From an uncultured Paracoccaceae bacterium (GTDB taxonomy: Bacteria > Pseudomonadota > Alphaproteobacteria > Rhodobacterales > Rhodobacteraceae): a stretch of 35,668 bases of DNA. Shown in pieces: positions 24,140-32,671 of the stretch. A model generated the notes under the pieces. It did no database searches, had not been told where the DNA came from, and worked only from the letters and a program-made list of their open reading frames with translations. A program made the translations under genes and the position numbers. Numbering within the stretch: the first letter of the stretch is position 1; every line of letters begins with the position of its first letter. The stretch covers positions 1 through 35,668 of the forward strand of contig CALAXT010000034.1 in the NCBI GenBank assembly GCA_937895435.1. Reading direction: 5' to 3'.

Positions 24140-27052
24140 ATGGCCTCTTATCAGATCAGACAGCGCGAACCCCTGTTGGACAAGGCAACCCAAGCAACGC
24201 TTGAGCGGCGTGGCAAGGAATTGCTGGGCCTTGGGATGATTGGGCTGGGGGTGGTGTTTGCCCTGCTGTTGGCCAGCTATTCGCCAGAAGATCCGGGTTG
24301 GATGGCCGCCACCGATGCGCCTGCTGAAAATATTTTAGGCCGATTTGGCGCTTGGGTTGCCTCACCTTTGAATGTGATCGCGGGCGTTGGGGCTTGGGGT
24401 CTGGCTGTTGGATTTACCGTTTGGGGGGGGCGCTTGGTGTTGCACCAGGGCGAAGAACGTGCGCTGGGGCGCATGACGCTGCTGCCCATTGGTGTGGCTG
24501 TCGCCGCTGTTTTTGCGGCAACCCATGTTCCGAATGCCGACTGGCCGCATGCCTTTGGCATGGGCGGGCTTTTTGGTGACACGGTTTTGGGGGCGCTTTT
24601 GGGCGTTTTGCCGATGTCGCCGGGGGCTGGTTTGCGGCTTTTGTCGGTGCTGATGGGGGCTGGAACGCTTGGGTTTGGATTGTTTGTTTTGGGTTTTGAC
24701 CGGTCGGAATTGCGTGCGATGGCACGGTTTTTGGTGCTGGGGTTGATTGTTCTTTATGATGGGTTGGTACGGTTGATGGGGCGTGGGGCCAATCACGCAC
24801 TGAGCCGGGCACAGGCGCATGCTGTCGAACGCCGCGAACGGCGCCACGCTTCTTTTGAGCCCAGCCATAATTTGGGCGCCGCGCCCCAAACCGTGCAAGA
24901 GCGCATTCGCCAAATTGCAGCCGATCGACGCCAACCACCGGTCTTGACGGACCCTGAATTGATTGAGGATGAGACTGGCGCTGAGACTGCAGGTGCTGGT
25001 GGGTTTTTGTCGCGCATGCCTGATTTGATCCGGCGGGCTGTGCCCATGGCTGCCGCACCTGTTCGCACAGAATTTATGGCGGAACCGGTGCTGACCCGTG
25101 CGCAAGCATCAGACACCTCGGCATCACAAGATCGCATTCGGGGACGAATTTCCGATGCCATCGCGGCCCGTGCGCGGCCCGAACCAACATTGGGGCGGAT
25201 TGCCCCGCGTGAGGGCGCGCCCCATGATGATTTTGACACCGCAGATGATGGCCATAACGCATCTGATTTGATGGCCTTTGATGCAACCGAAGAGGCGAAT
25301 TATGCCGACCATCTGGACGCAGAGCACATGGATGACATCGCGCTGCAAGCGCCTGATGCCTTTGCGCTGCGGCCCGATGACGAAGATACGCCAGACCTGC
25401 CAGTAGCCCATGCGGCTGCCGCCCCCCGCGAGGCCCAGTCTGATACGCGCAAAGTGGTGATGCCCACAACCAAACGCCCCGCCCCATCCCGCCGGGCGCA
25501 GGCCGAGGCCCAGCCCAGATTGCGGTTGGGCGATGACGGCGCGCAGGACTATGAACACCCGCCACTGTCGCTTTTGACCAGCCCGGTTGAAATCAAACGC
25601 CATCATTTGTCGGATGAGGCGTTGGAAGAAAATGCCCGTATGTTGGAAACAGTTTTGGACGATTACGGGGTAAAGGGCGAAATTGTATCAGTGCGCCCCG
25701 GTCCGGTTGTCACGATGTATGAGTTAGAGCCGGCACCCGGTCTGAAAGCCTCACGCGTTATTGGCCTGTCAGATGATATTGCGCGCAGCATGTCGGCCTT
25801 GTCGGCGCGGGTCTCTACCGTGCCTGGGCGCACGGTGATCGGTATTGAGCTGCCAAATGTCTTTCGCGAAAAAGTGGTGTTGCGCGAAATTCTGTCGGCG
25901 CGCGGATTTGGCGACAGCAATATGCGCCTGCCGCTGGCGCTGGGAAAAGATATTGGTGGTGAACCGATTGTGGCCAACCTTGCCAAAATGCCGCATTTGC
26001 TGATTGCAGGCACGACCGGTTCGGGCAAATCCGTTGCGATCAACACCATGATCCTCAGCTTGCTGTATAAGCTGTCGCCCGAAGAATGCCGCATGATCAT
26101 GATTGACCCGAAGATGCTGGAACTGTCGGTCTATGACGGCATTCCGCATCTGTTGTCGCCCGTCGTGACCGACCCCAAGAAGGCTGTTGTGGCCCTGAAA
26201 TGGGTGGTGGGCGAGATGGAGGAACGCTATCGCAAGATGTCGAAAATGGGTGTGCGCAACATCGATGGCTACAATGGTCGGGTGCGTGAGGCGCTTGATA
26301 ATGGCGAAATGTTCAAGCGCACCATTCAAACTGGCTTTGATGAGGAAACTGGCGAGCCAGTGTTTGAAACCGAAGAATTTGCGCCTGTTGCACTGCCGTT
26401 CATTGTTGTAATTGTTGATGAAATGGCTGATCTGATGATGGTTGCGGGCAAAGAAATAGAAGCCTGTATTCAGCGCTTGGCCCAGATGGCGCGGGCCTCG
26501 GGTATACATTTGATCATGGCCACGCAGCGGCCTTCGGTTGATGTGATCACCGGCACGATCAAGGCGAACTTTCCAACCCGAATCAGTTTTCAGGTTACCT
26601 CAAAAATCGACAGCCGCACGATTTTGGGCGAAATGGGGGCTGAGCAACTGCTGGGCATGGGGGACATGCTCTACATGGCAGGTGGTGCGAAGATCACCCG
26701 TATTCACGGCCCCTTTGTGTCGGATGAAGAGGTCGAAGAGGTGGTGAACCATCTCAAATCCTTTGGCCCGCCAGAATATATGTCAAACGTCACTGAGGGG
26801 GGCGATGAAGACCGCGAAAGCGATATTGACATCGTGCTGGGGCTGGGCGGTGGCGATGGTGAAGATGCCCTTTATGATCAGGCGGTGGGCGTTGTGATCA
26901 AAGATCGTAAATGTTCAACCTCTTACATCCAGCGCAAACTTGGAATCGGCTACAATAAAGCGGCGCGTCTGGTTGAGCAGATGGAAGATCAGGGCGTGGT
27001 CAGCACCGCAAACCATGTTGGCAAGCGTGAGGTCTTGGTGCCCGAGCAATGA
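24140..27052 (+). CDS. ftsK: DNA translocase FtsK
   Basis: A 970-residue septal DNA pump that clears and resolves chromosome termini during division. Residues about 30-215 hold four hydrophobic helices (for example [47 protein letters not shown]) that anchor it at the septum. A poorly conserved, acidic and Pro/Ala-rich linker spans about 220-470. The motor domain contains Walker A GTTGSGKS at 624-631 and Walker B with D760 in [12 protein letters not shown], plus [12 protein letters not shown]. The C-terminal winged-helix gamma domain (about 905-970) has [20 protein letters not shown] and reads KOPS sequences in known FtsK. The lolA gene follows after about 80 bases. Confidence 0.97.
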   Translation: MASYQIRQREPLLDKATQATLERRGKELLGLGMIGLGVVFALLLASYSPEDPGWMAATDAPAENILGRFGAWVASPLNVIAGVGAWGLAVGFTVWGGRLVLHQGEERALGRMTLLPIGVAVAAVFAATHVPNADWPHAFGMGGLFGDTVLGALLGVLPMSPGAGLRLLSVLMGAGTLGFGLFVLGFDRSELRAMARFLVLGLIVLYDGLVRLMGRGANHALSRAQAHAVERRERRHASFEPSHNLGAAPQTVQERIRQIAADRRQPPVLTDPELIEDETGAETAGAGGFLSRMPDLIRRAVPMAAAPVRTEFMAEPVLTRAQASDTSASQDRIRGRISDAIAARARPEPTLGRIAPREGAPHDDFDTADDGHNASDLMAFDATEEANYADHLDAEHMDDIALQAPDAFALRPDDEDTPDLPVAHAAAAPREAQSDTRKVVMPTTKRPAPSRRAQAEAQPRLRLGDDGAQDYEHPPLSLLTSPVEIKRHHLSDEALEENARMLETVLDDYGVKGEIVSVRPGPVVTMYELEPAPGLKASRVIGLSDDIARSMSALSARVSTVPGRTVIGIELPNVFREKVVLREILSARGFGDSNMRLPLALGKDIGGEPIVANLAKMPHLLIAGTTGSGKSVAINTMILSLLYKLSPEECRMIMIDPKMLELSVYDGIPHLLSPVVTDPKKAVVALKWVVGEMEERYRKMSKMGVRNIDGYNGRVREALDNGEMFKRTIQTGFDEETGEPVFETEEFAPVALPFIVVIVDEMADLMMVAGKEIEACIQRLAQMARASGIHLIMATQRPSVDVITGTIKANFPTRISFQVTSKIDSRTILGEMGAEQLLGMGDMLYMAGGAKITRIHGPFVSDEEVEEVVNHLKSFGPPEYMSNVTEGGDEDRESDIDIVLGLGGGDGEDALYDQAVGVVIKDRKCSTSYIQRKLGIGYNKAARLVEQMEDQGVVSTANHVGKREVLVPEQ

Positions 27053-27131
27053 CCCTGTGTGGGTCCCACCCACGGCGAAGTGATTGCGCCGAGGCGTGCA
27101 AGTACTGCTGCATGGCGCTAGGATAATGGCT

Positions 27132-27737
27132 ATGAAGCCTTGGGCCATCCTGTGTTGTGTTGCAGGCGCTTATGCGTCCACTGCCCAAATGCTTTGGGCG
27201 GCGCCTTTGAGTTTGGCCGATATTTCACGCTATTTGAACGGGCTGACCGCGGCGAGTGCAGATTTCACCCAGATTAATGCGGATGGCTCTGTCGAAACAG
27301 GGCGGCTCTATCTGCGAAAGCCCGGGCGTGCCCGGTTTGAGTATGATGGTGATCAGGCTTTGGTGATTGCGGGTGGTGGTGAAGTGGCAATTTTTGATAA
27401 AAAATCAAACACTGCACCGCAGCAATTCCCCTTGGCACGCACACCCCTGCGGCTTGTGCTGGCCGCAAATATTGATCTGACGGCTGAGCCGGGCGTCAGT
27501 GATCTGCGTATGGTAGATGGCTTAGGTATGATTGAGGCCGTCGATCCCAGCCACCCAGAACAGGGCATGCTGCAGCTTTATTTTGACGTATCCCCAGTTT
27601 CGCTGCAGCAATGGAGCCTGGTTGATGGTGGGGGCGGGCAGACCCGTGTGCTGCTGAAAAATTGGGAAATTGGCACAGATCTGGGTGATACGATGTTTTC
27701 TATCCCGTTTGAGGTGATGCAGCGCGAATCTGATTAA
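27132..27737 (+). CDS. lolA: Outer-membrane lipoprotein carrier protein LolA-type
   Basis: A 201-residue periplasmic carrier that takes lipoproteins from LolCDE to the outer membrane. A signal peptide (MKPWAILCCVAGAYASTAQ) precedes the mature domain, which is likely cut after LWA. The body has ASADFTQINADGSVETGRLY and the KPGRARFEYDGD segment typical of LolA, followed by VIAGGGEVAIFDKKSNTAPQ. The ATG at 27132 is 8 bases after AGGA; the ATG at 27126 would be only 2 bases from it, so I prefer the later start. The position directly after ftsK is the usual one in many proteobacteria. It faces the SLT lipoprotein gene 8 bases away. Confidence 0.92.
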   Translation: MKPWAILCCVAGAYASTAQMLWAAPLSLADISRYLNGLTAASADFTQINADGSVETGRLYLRKPGRARFEYDGDQALVIAGGGEVAIFDKKSNTAPQQFPLARTPLRLVLAANIDLTAEPGVSDLRMVDGLGMIEAVDPSHPEQGMLQLYFDVSPVSLQQWSLVDGGGGQTRVLLKNWEIGTDLGDTMFSIPFEVMQRESD

Positions 27738-27745
27738 TCCTGCGC

Positions 27746-28339
27746 CTAGATTTTGTTGCAGCTGCGCAGCTGCCCATCATAGCGCTGGGCGCGGCTTTGC
27801 ACCTTATCTGCGGTCTGGATCAGCCAACCTTTTGAGCGGTGCGTGCCGCGCGCATAACCCGTTCGGCCCTCATGATACGCCAGGTATTGATTGCGTGCGT
27901 CGGATTTAGCTATGCTAAGCCGGGTGGTGGTGCCGTTCATGTACCACCCGATAAAGTCGGTTGCATCTTTGATGCGGGTGCGTTTGGCGCTGCGCTGGCG
28001 GGTGGCTTTGCGATAGTCATCCCAAGTGGAATCAATCGCTTGGCTATAGCCGTAAGCGGTTGATTGCCGTCCCATTGGCAGCACGCCCAAAGCATAGCGA
28101 TGCGGGGTGCGCGCATTGGCCACAAACCGTGATTCTTGATAGATTGTGGCCATTTGCACCGCTACTGGCACACCCCAACGCCGTTCAGATGCGCGCATCG
28201 CCGCCAGATAGCTTGGCCGTTCGCGCACCAATGCGCAGGCGTCATCAAGATTACGAGGCGCAGAGCCGCCACCCCCACACGATACAAGCAGCAATGCCAT
28301 CAGCATTGCCCCGATATATTTGCCCATTTTGCCCAACAT
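27746..28339 (-). CDS. SLT-type lytic transglycosylase lipoprotein
   Basis: A 197-residue envelope enzyme expected to cleave peptidoglycan glycan strands. The signal peptide ends in a lipobox LVSC with lipidated C21, followed by a Gly/Ser linker. The SLT domain covers about residues 45-190: the catalytic glutamate is E69 in TIYQESRF, followed by AYGYSQAIDSTWDDYR and YLAYHEGRTGYARG, both typical of this fold. The residue after C21 is Gly, so sorting to the outer membrane by the Lol system is likely; the adjacent lolA gene is on the other strand. The gene is divergent from hspQ across about 195 bases, where a conspicuous hairpin lies. Confidence 0.9.
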   Translation of the reverse strand: MLGKMGKYIGAMLMALLLVSCGGGGSAPRNLDDACALVRERPSYLAAMRASERRWGVPVAVQMATIYQESRFVANARTPHRYALGVLPMGRQSTAYGYSQAIDSTWDDYRKATRQRSAKRTRIKDATDFIGWYMNGTTTRLSIAKSDARNQYLAYHEGRTGYARGTHRSKGWLIQTADKVQSRAQRYDGQLRSCNKI

Positions 28340-28386
28340 ATTTTATTTTTTTGAAGGATAGTCGATTTTTATCGTTGTGAAAATGC

Positions 28387-28418
28387 AAAACCGAACTGAA
28401 ATCTGTTCAGGCGGTTTT
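28387..28418. other. Terminator-like hairpin inside a divergent promoter region
   Basis: AAAACCG (28387-28393) pairs with CGGTTTT (28412-28418), and inside it CTGAA (28396-28400) pairs with TTCAG (28406-28410) around the loop ATCTG, with a small AA/G internal loop. Both strands end in T runs. It lies between the starts of the SLT lipoprotein and hspQ genes, where a terminator is not expected. It could be a leader structure or the end of a short RNA. Confidence 0.5.
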
Positions 28419-28533
28419 ACGCTGATGGGTAATTGTCGGCCGTTGCGGCATTCGGCCCCAAAGACGGCTGGGCGCGGTGGCTGGACATTCGCCCCTGCAA
28501 GCAGGTATCACCCCCACGCAAAGGGGCCGTGAC

Positions 28534-28860
28534 ATGCTGAAGAAACGTGCAAAGTATAGCCTTGGGCAGATCGTGCGCCATCGCAAGCACCCGTTTCGCG
28601 GGGTGGTGTTTGACGTCGATGCGATGTTTTCAAATACTGAAGAATGGTATGAATCTATCCCCGAAGACAGCCGGCCAGAGCGTGACCAGCCATTTTACCA
28701 CCTGTTGGCGGAAAATGACCAAAGCTATTATGTGGCCTATGTGTCTGAGCAAAATCTTTTGCCCGATGACACGGGTGAGCCGGTCGATCACCCGGATGTC
28801 TTGGATATTTTTGGTGAATTTGAAGATGGTCGTTACCCGCTTCACGTTTGCCTGAACTAA
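28534..28860 (+). CDS. hspQ: Heat shock protein HspQ
   Basis: A 108-residue HspQ (YccV) family protein. In enterobacteria HspQ binds hemimethylated DNA and acts as an allosteric activator and substrate of the Lon protease. The family pattern is clear: KYSLGQIVRHRKHPFRGVVF, EEWYESIPEDSRP, QPFYHLLAENDQSYYVAYV and YVSEQNLLPDDTGEPVDHP. The ATG at 28534 is preceded by AAGGGG. The open frame starts 19 codons earlier, but that part has no family match. The length is normal. I see no clear RpoH promoter upstream, so heat induction is assumed from the family only. It ends tail to tail with the gamma-glutamyltransferase gene. Confidence 0.95.
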   Translation: MLKKRAKYSLGQIVRHRKHPFRGVVFDVDAMFSNTEEWYESIPEDSRPERDQPFYHLLAENDQSYYVAYVSEQNLLPDDTGEPVDHPDVLDIFGEFEDGRYPLHVCLN

Positions 28861-28894
28861 GGCGTTTACGCGAAGCGGGAATGGTTTTTTGCCC

Positions 28895-30472
28895 TTAATA
28901 ACCCAGGGCGCAGCCGTCTTTGCGCGGGTCAGAGCCGCCCTCCAGCACGCCGCTGTCATGCATCACAATCGCCTGTGCGCCACCGATCGGTGCTGTGGGC
29001 GTTGAAATCACATGGCCGCGTTCGGCCAAATCAGCGCGCACCGCTTCGCCATAGCCGCGTTCCATTTGCATGCCTGGTTCGCCCGAAAAACACCGTGGCG
29101 CATCGATGGCGCTTTGGATGTCCATGCCAAAATCAACAATATTGGTCACAAGTCGGGCATGACCGCAGGGCTGATAGGCACCGCCCATCACACCAAATGG
29201 CATGATCACACGGCCATTCTGGCGCAACATACCCGGAATGATCGTGTGCATCGGGCGTTTGCCGCCCGCCAATTCGTTTGCATGGCCAGCATCCAATTTG
29301 AAGCCTGCGCCCCGGTTTTGGAACAGCACGCCAAATTTATCGGATGCCAAGCCCGACCCAAAGCCATGGAAGATCGAATAGATCAGCGAAACCACGTTTT
29401 GCTCAGCGTCGACAACAGTCAGGTAAATCGTGTCGCGGTGAATGGCTTCGCTGAGCTTTTGCGGGCTGGCCATTGCGCGTTTGGGGTCAATCAGGGCTGC
29501 GAGAGCCGAGGCTGTTTCTGGTGCCAGCATATGGGCCAGACGTGTGGTGTGGTCTGGGTCGGCGATAAAGCGGTTGCGCGCGTCATAGGCAAGTTTGGCG
29601 GCCTCGGCTTCATAATGCGCGCGGTCAGCCCCGAAGGGGTCCATGTTTGCAATATCAAAATGGCTTAGGATGTTTAACATCAGCAAGGCCGTTGCACCCT
29701 GACCATTAGGCGGATGTTCGCAAAGCTCAATCTGGCCATAAGTGCCGCTGACCGGGTCGGTATAGTTACAGGCGGTTGCGGCGAAATCTTCCATCGTGTG
29801 GGTGCCGCCCATGGCGCGCAAAGAGGCCACCATATCTTCGGCCACTTCGCCCTCATAAAAACCGGCGCGGCCTTCTTTGGCGATGCGGCGCAATACTTCG
29901 GCCTGTTTTGGGGCACGGAACATATCGCCAATTGCGGGAATTTTGCCATCATTCAAATAGTATTCGCGTGCGACGCCTTTCAGAAACGGCTCATCTTCGA
30001 TCCAGTCAAAGGCGGTGCGGGGGCCAACGGGCACGCCCTCTTCGGCATAGTGGATGGCGGGGGCAAGGCTGGCAGCCATGCCTTTGCGGCCCCAATCGGC
30101 CGACAGGCGGCAAAATGCGTCAATCGCGCCGGGAACAGTGACAGCTTCAACACCGTGGGTTGGCACGATTGTCATGCCTTTTGCCCGCAGATCGGCCGCC
30201 TGCAGCGCGGCTGGGGCCCGACCTGATCCGTTCAGGGCCACAATCCGTTCGCCACCGGCGGGCTTGAACAGCACAAAGCAATCGCCACCGATGCCTGTCA
30301 TTTGCGGTTCGCAAATGCCCAATAAAACGGCCGCTGCAATGGCGGCATCAACGGCGTTTCCGCCTGATTCCAGCATATCAACCGCGACTTTTGCCGCCAG
30401 CGGGTGCGATGTGGCGCACATGCCATTTGTTGCATAAACGGCCGAGCGGCCCGGTGTGTGAAAATCGCGCAT
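28895..30472 (-). CDS. Gamma-glutamyltransferase-family N-terminal-nucleophile hydrolase
   Basis: A 525-residue Ntn hydrolase of the gamma-glutamyltransferase family, made as a precursor and self-cut to expose a catalytic threonine. The likely nucleophile is T348 in HRDTIYLTVVD. The N-terminal segment GMCATSHPLAAKVAVDML, LESGGNAVDAAIAAA and TGIGGDCFVL is typical. No signal peptide is visible, so the protein is probably cytoplasmic, unlike classical periplasmic GGT. Cytoplasmic members include enzymes acting on other amides such as oxamate, so glutathione should not be assumed. The ATG at 30472 follows AGGAGG with good spacing; a TTG one codon earlier is less likely. The STAS/HATPase pair starts about 80 bases upstream on the same strand. 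Confidence 0.88.
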   Translation of the reverse strand: MRDFHTPGRSAVYATNGMCATSHPLAAKVAVDMLESGGNAVDAAIAAAVLLGICEPQMTGIGGDCFVLFKPAGGERIVALNGSGRAPAALQAADLRAKGMTIVPTHGVEAVTVPGAIDAFCRLSADWGRKGMAASLAPAIHYAEEGVPVGPRTAFDWIEDEPFLKGVAREYYLNDGKIPAIGDMFRAPKQAEVLRRIAKEGRAGFYEGEVAEDMVASLRAMGGTHTMEDFAATACNYTDPVSGTYGQIELCEHPPNGQGATALLMLNILSHFDIANMDPFGADRAHYEAEAAKLAYDARNRFIADPDHTTRLAHMLAPETASALAALIDPKRAMASPQKLSEAIHRDTIYLTVVDAEQNVVSLIYSIFHGFGSGLASDKFGVLFQNRGAGFKLDAGHANELAGGKRPMHTIIPGMLRQNGRVIMPFGVMGGAYQPCGHARLVTNIVDFGMDIQSAIDAPRCFSGEPGMQMERGYGEAVRADLAERGHVISTPTAPIGGAQAIVMHDSGVLEGGSDPRKDGCALGY

Positions 30473-30549
30473 CAAAGACCTCCTGCGGCATGTGGCGCGA
30501 ACCTAGGGCCGGTCTTGGCAAAGGGCAAGAGGCTGGGCGGTTTTGGTGG

Positions 30550-31029
30550 TCAGCTTGCGTCGGTCTGTTCCGCATAGGGCAACAGAAACGATAACTGATT
30601 CGTGCCCAAGTGCCGGGTGTAAGCCAGATCTTGCGTCAAAGTGTGGATCAGGTTCCAACCATACCCACCTTCGGCCAGATCGGTGACCGCACCGCCGATC
30701 TTGGGGTCTGTGCTGCAGGGCAGGGTGCCACTTGGCATTTCGCAGCCGCGATCGAGCACCTCGCAGTGTAATCCTGTGGCGCCATGGCGCAGGCGCAGCA
30801 AAATCTGCCCACCCGCCAGCCCATAGGCATGTTCAACAATATTATTCAGCACTTCAGCCAAGACAATTTCGCCGCGAATCGACAGGCCCGGATCTTGCGA
30901 CAATCGGGGATCTGCCGAAATGATCTTGCTCAAGACCGCGCGCACCGCAGCACTTTCAGCATTCAATCTGAATTCTTGCCAAGCCGTGGCGTCGGAAGTC
31001 TTGATCAGTGGCTGTGGCGCCACAAGCAT
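30550..31029 (-). CDS. RsbW/SpoIIAB-like HATPase (serine kinase / anti-sigma type)
   Basis: A 159-residue protein with a GHKL ATPase domain of the anti-sigma-factor kinase type. The N box is EVLNNIVEHAYG, the G1 box DRGCEMP, and the G2 box EGGYGWNLI. In partner-switching systems such proteins bind either a sigma factor or a STAS antagonist and phosphorylate the latter. It starts 2 bases after the STAS gene's stop, so the two are one operon and probably one module. No sigma factor, PP2C phosphatase or receiver gene is next to them, so the controlled target is elsewhere or of another kind. Confidence 0.9.
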   Translation of the reverse strand: MLVAPQPLIKTSDATAWQEFRLNAESAAVRAVLSKIISADPRLSQDPGLSIRGEIVLAEVLNNIVEHAYGLAGGQILLRLRHGATGLHCEVLDRGCEMPSGTLPCSTDPKIGGAVTDLAEGGYGWNLIHTLTQDLAYTRHLGTNQLSFLLPYAEQTDAS

Positions 31030-31031
31030 CG

Positions 31032-31373
31032 TCAGGCGACCGATGGCAGTGCGATGGCGGTTTCCACCGTGTCATGCAGCCGAACCATCGTATCCATCCG
31101 CGTCAGGCGAAAGACCTTGGCCACAGCGGGTGTCAGACCTGCCAGTTCCAGCCGACGTTCGGGGGCCAGCCGTCGCATGACAGCTACAATCGCCCCCAGC
31201 CCCGAGCTGTCAAGAAACGTGACCTGCGCCATATCCAAAATCACCCGTTCACTGGCGTTTTCTGTGAGCGTGTGAATGTCTTCTTTGAATTGTATCGACA
31301 CCATTGCGTCAATTCTGTCTTCTTCGACATGGATCACAAGTGCTTTTGGCGTGGCTTCGGGGCGTAGGTTCAT
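31032..31373 (-). CDS. STAS-domain anti-anti-sigma (SpoIIAA-like) protein
   Basis: A 113-residue STAS protein of the anti-sigma-antagonist type. The conserved phospho-acceptor region is TFLDSSGLGAIVAVMRRL, with S56 or S57 the likely site phosphorylated by the partner kinase. The ATG at 31373 is preceded by AAGGGAG. A longer frame reaching 31796 runs antisense to the fRMsr gene and is rejected. It lies directly before the HATPase gene and is divergent from fRMsr across 111 bases. The pair is expected to work as a phosphorylation switch in the cytoplasm; the signal is unknown. Confidence 0.92.
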   Translation of the reverse strand: MNLRPEATPKALVIHVEEDRIDAMVSIQFKEDIHTLTENASERVILDMAQVTFLDSSGLGAIVAVMRRLAPERRLELAGLTPAVAKVFRLTRMDTMVRLHDTVETAIALPSVA

Positions 31374-31484
31374 CGCAATCTCCCTTTTCACACCTACCCT
31401 GTGGGCAAAGCGTAAATATTTGCCTAAAAGCTGCGGGCGTATGTACGATTTTCCTCCAAAAGCCCCCTGAACAAAGGAAACATC

Positions 31485-31979
31485 ATGGCCGCTTTCGCCG
31501 CCCTTGCCGGACGGGTTGATTATGCCGACCTCAGCGCGCGCATTAATGCGCTGACCCATGGCGAGATGGACACAGTGGCTTTGATGGCCACAGTTGTGTG
31601 CGAGATGCACCATGCCGATGATCGCTTTGATTGGACGGGGTTTTACCGCGTGGTTGCGCCTGAATTGCTGAAAATTGGCCCCTATCAGGGCGGGCATGGC
31701 TGTCTGGTGATCCCTTTCTCGCGTGGGGTGTGTGGGGCTGCCGCGCGGACGGGGCAGGTGCAGCTGGTGCCAGATGTCGATGGGTTTCCTGGCCATATCG
31801 CCTGCGCATCATCGACCCGATCTGAACTGGTTTTGCCTGTTTGCAACGCGGCGGGCCAGCTGTTGGCGGTGTTTGATATCGACAGCAACCAGCCTGATGC
31901 GTTTGACGTGCATGATGCCCAGTCGATTGGCCAGATTTTGGCGGCGGTGTTCGCCCAGATCAAAGGCCCGGATTTCTAA
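31485..31979 (+). CDS. msrC: Free methionine-(R)-sulfoxide reductase (GAF domain)
   Basis: Reduces free methionine-R-sulfoxide back to methionine with thioredoxin as electron donor. The 164-residue protein is a single GAF domain. The three redox cysteines are C73, C83 and C107, with spacings of 10 and 24 residues, identical to those of C84, C94 and C118 in E. coli fRMsr. Other segments are FDWTGFYRVV, LKIGPYQGG, HIACASSTRSELVLPV and AVFDIDSNQPDAF, which contain the conserved acidic substrate contacts. The AAAGGAA ribosome site is well placed. The LysE-type gene begins 3 bases after the stop, so the two form an operon. The divergent STAS/HATPase pair suggests shared stress control, which is inference. 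Confidence 0.95.
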   Translation: MAAFAALAGRVDYADLSARINALTHGEMDTVALMATVVCEMHHADDRFDWTGFYRVVAPELLKIGPYQGGHGCLVIPFSRGVCGAAARTGQVQLVPDVDGFPGHIACASSTRSELVLPVCNAAGQLLAVFDIDSNQPDAFDVHDAQSIGQILAAVFAQIKGPDF

Positions 31980-31982
31980 AAG

Positions 31983-32621
31983 ATGCTGAATGCCGTTCTG
32001 GGGATGCCACTGGGCGATTTGCTGACCTTTGTGTTGGCAGGCTTGGTTTTGAACCTGACACCGGGGGCGGATGTTATCTTTGCTGTTTCGTGTGGGGCTG
32101 CGGGTGGGGCGCGGGCGGGGGCTGCGGCGGGGTTGGGTGTTGGGCTTGGCGGGCTGTGGCACGTTGCATGGGCGGCCGTTGGCGTGGCTGCATTGATCGT
32201 GGCGCATCCCTCAGCCCTGTGGGCGTTGCAAATTTTGGGGGCTGGGTATTTGCTTTGGCTTGGCTGGGGCTTTTGGCGCGCGGTGCCGATTTCAGCGTGT
32301 TCGACGGCCCGCCGCGTGCCAACACCGCTTTGGGCGCTGTGGCAGGGGTTTGCCATCAATGCGCTCAACCCAAAGGTTGCCGTATTTATTTTGGCATTCT
32401 TGCCGCAATTCACCGATGCTGCACGCGGGCCCGTTGGCGCACAAATCATGGGGCTGGGGGCAATATTTGCGTTGAGCGGTGCGGTGGTGACAGCTGGTTA
32501 TGGCATGGGGGCGGCGCGATTCGGCGCTGGGCTTGAATTGGCCCCCACCCTGCGGTTTTGGCTGCGCCGGGGGGTAGCTTTGGTGTTTGTGGTGTTGGCG
32601 TTGCGGCTTCTTTGGGCCTGA
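31983..32621 (+). CDS. LysE/RhtB-family amino-acid exporter
   Basis: A 212-residue inner-membrane transporter with about six hydrophobic segments. The family signature is at the front (LVLNLTPGADVIFAVSCG), and AINALNPKVAVFILAFLPQF is the second conserved block. Members export amino acids or related small molecules; the substrate is unknown here. It is placed 3 bases after the fRMsr gene, so exported compounds may be related to methionine, a hypothesis only. The length and layout are normal for the family. Confidence 0.92.
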   Translation: MLNAVLGMPLGDLLTFVLAGLVLNLTPGADVIFAVSCGAAGGARAGAAAGLGVGLGGLWHVAWAAVGVAALIVAHPSALWALQILGAGYLLWLGWGFWRAVPISACSTARRVPTPLWALWQGFAINALNPKVAVFILAFLPQFTDAARGPVGAQIMGLGAIFALSGAVVTAGYGMGAARFGAGLELAPTLRFWLRRGVALVFVVLALRLLWA

Positions 32622-32671
32622 ATGGTGCGCGCCTGCTTGACGCCCCGCCCATCAGGCTGCAAACCCGCGCT

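Noticed and set aside
27059-27073. GTGGGT-CCC-ACCCAC hairpin after ftsK as a terminator
   Set aside because: The stem is only 6 bp, no T run follows, and lolA is probably co-transcribed.
31374-31796. Long N-terminal extension of the STAS frame
   Set aside because: It is antisense to the fRMsr gene, and a strong ribosome site (AAGGGAG) precedes the ATG at 31373.
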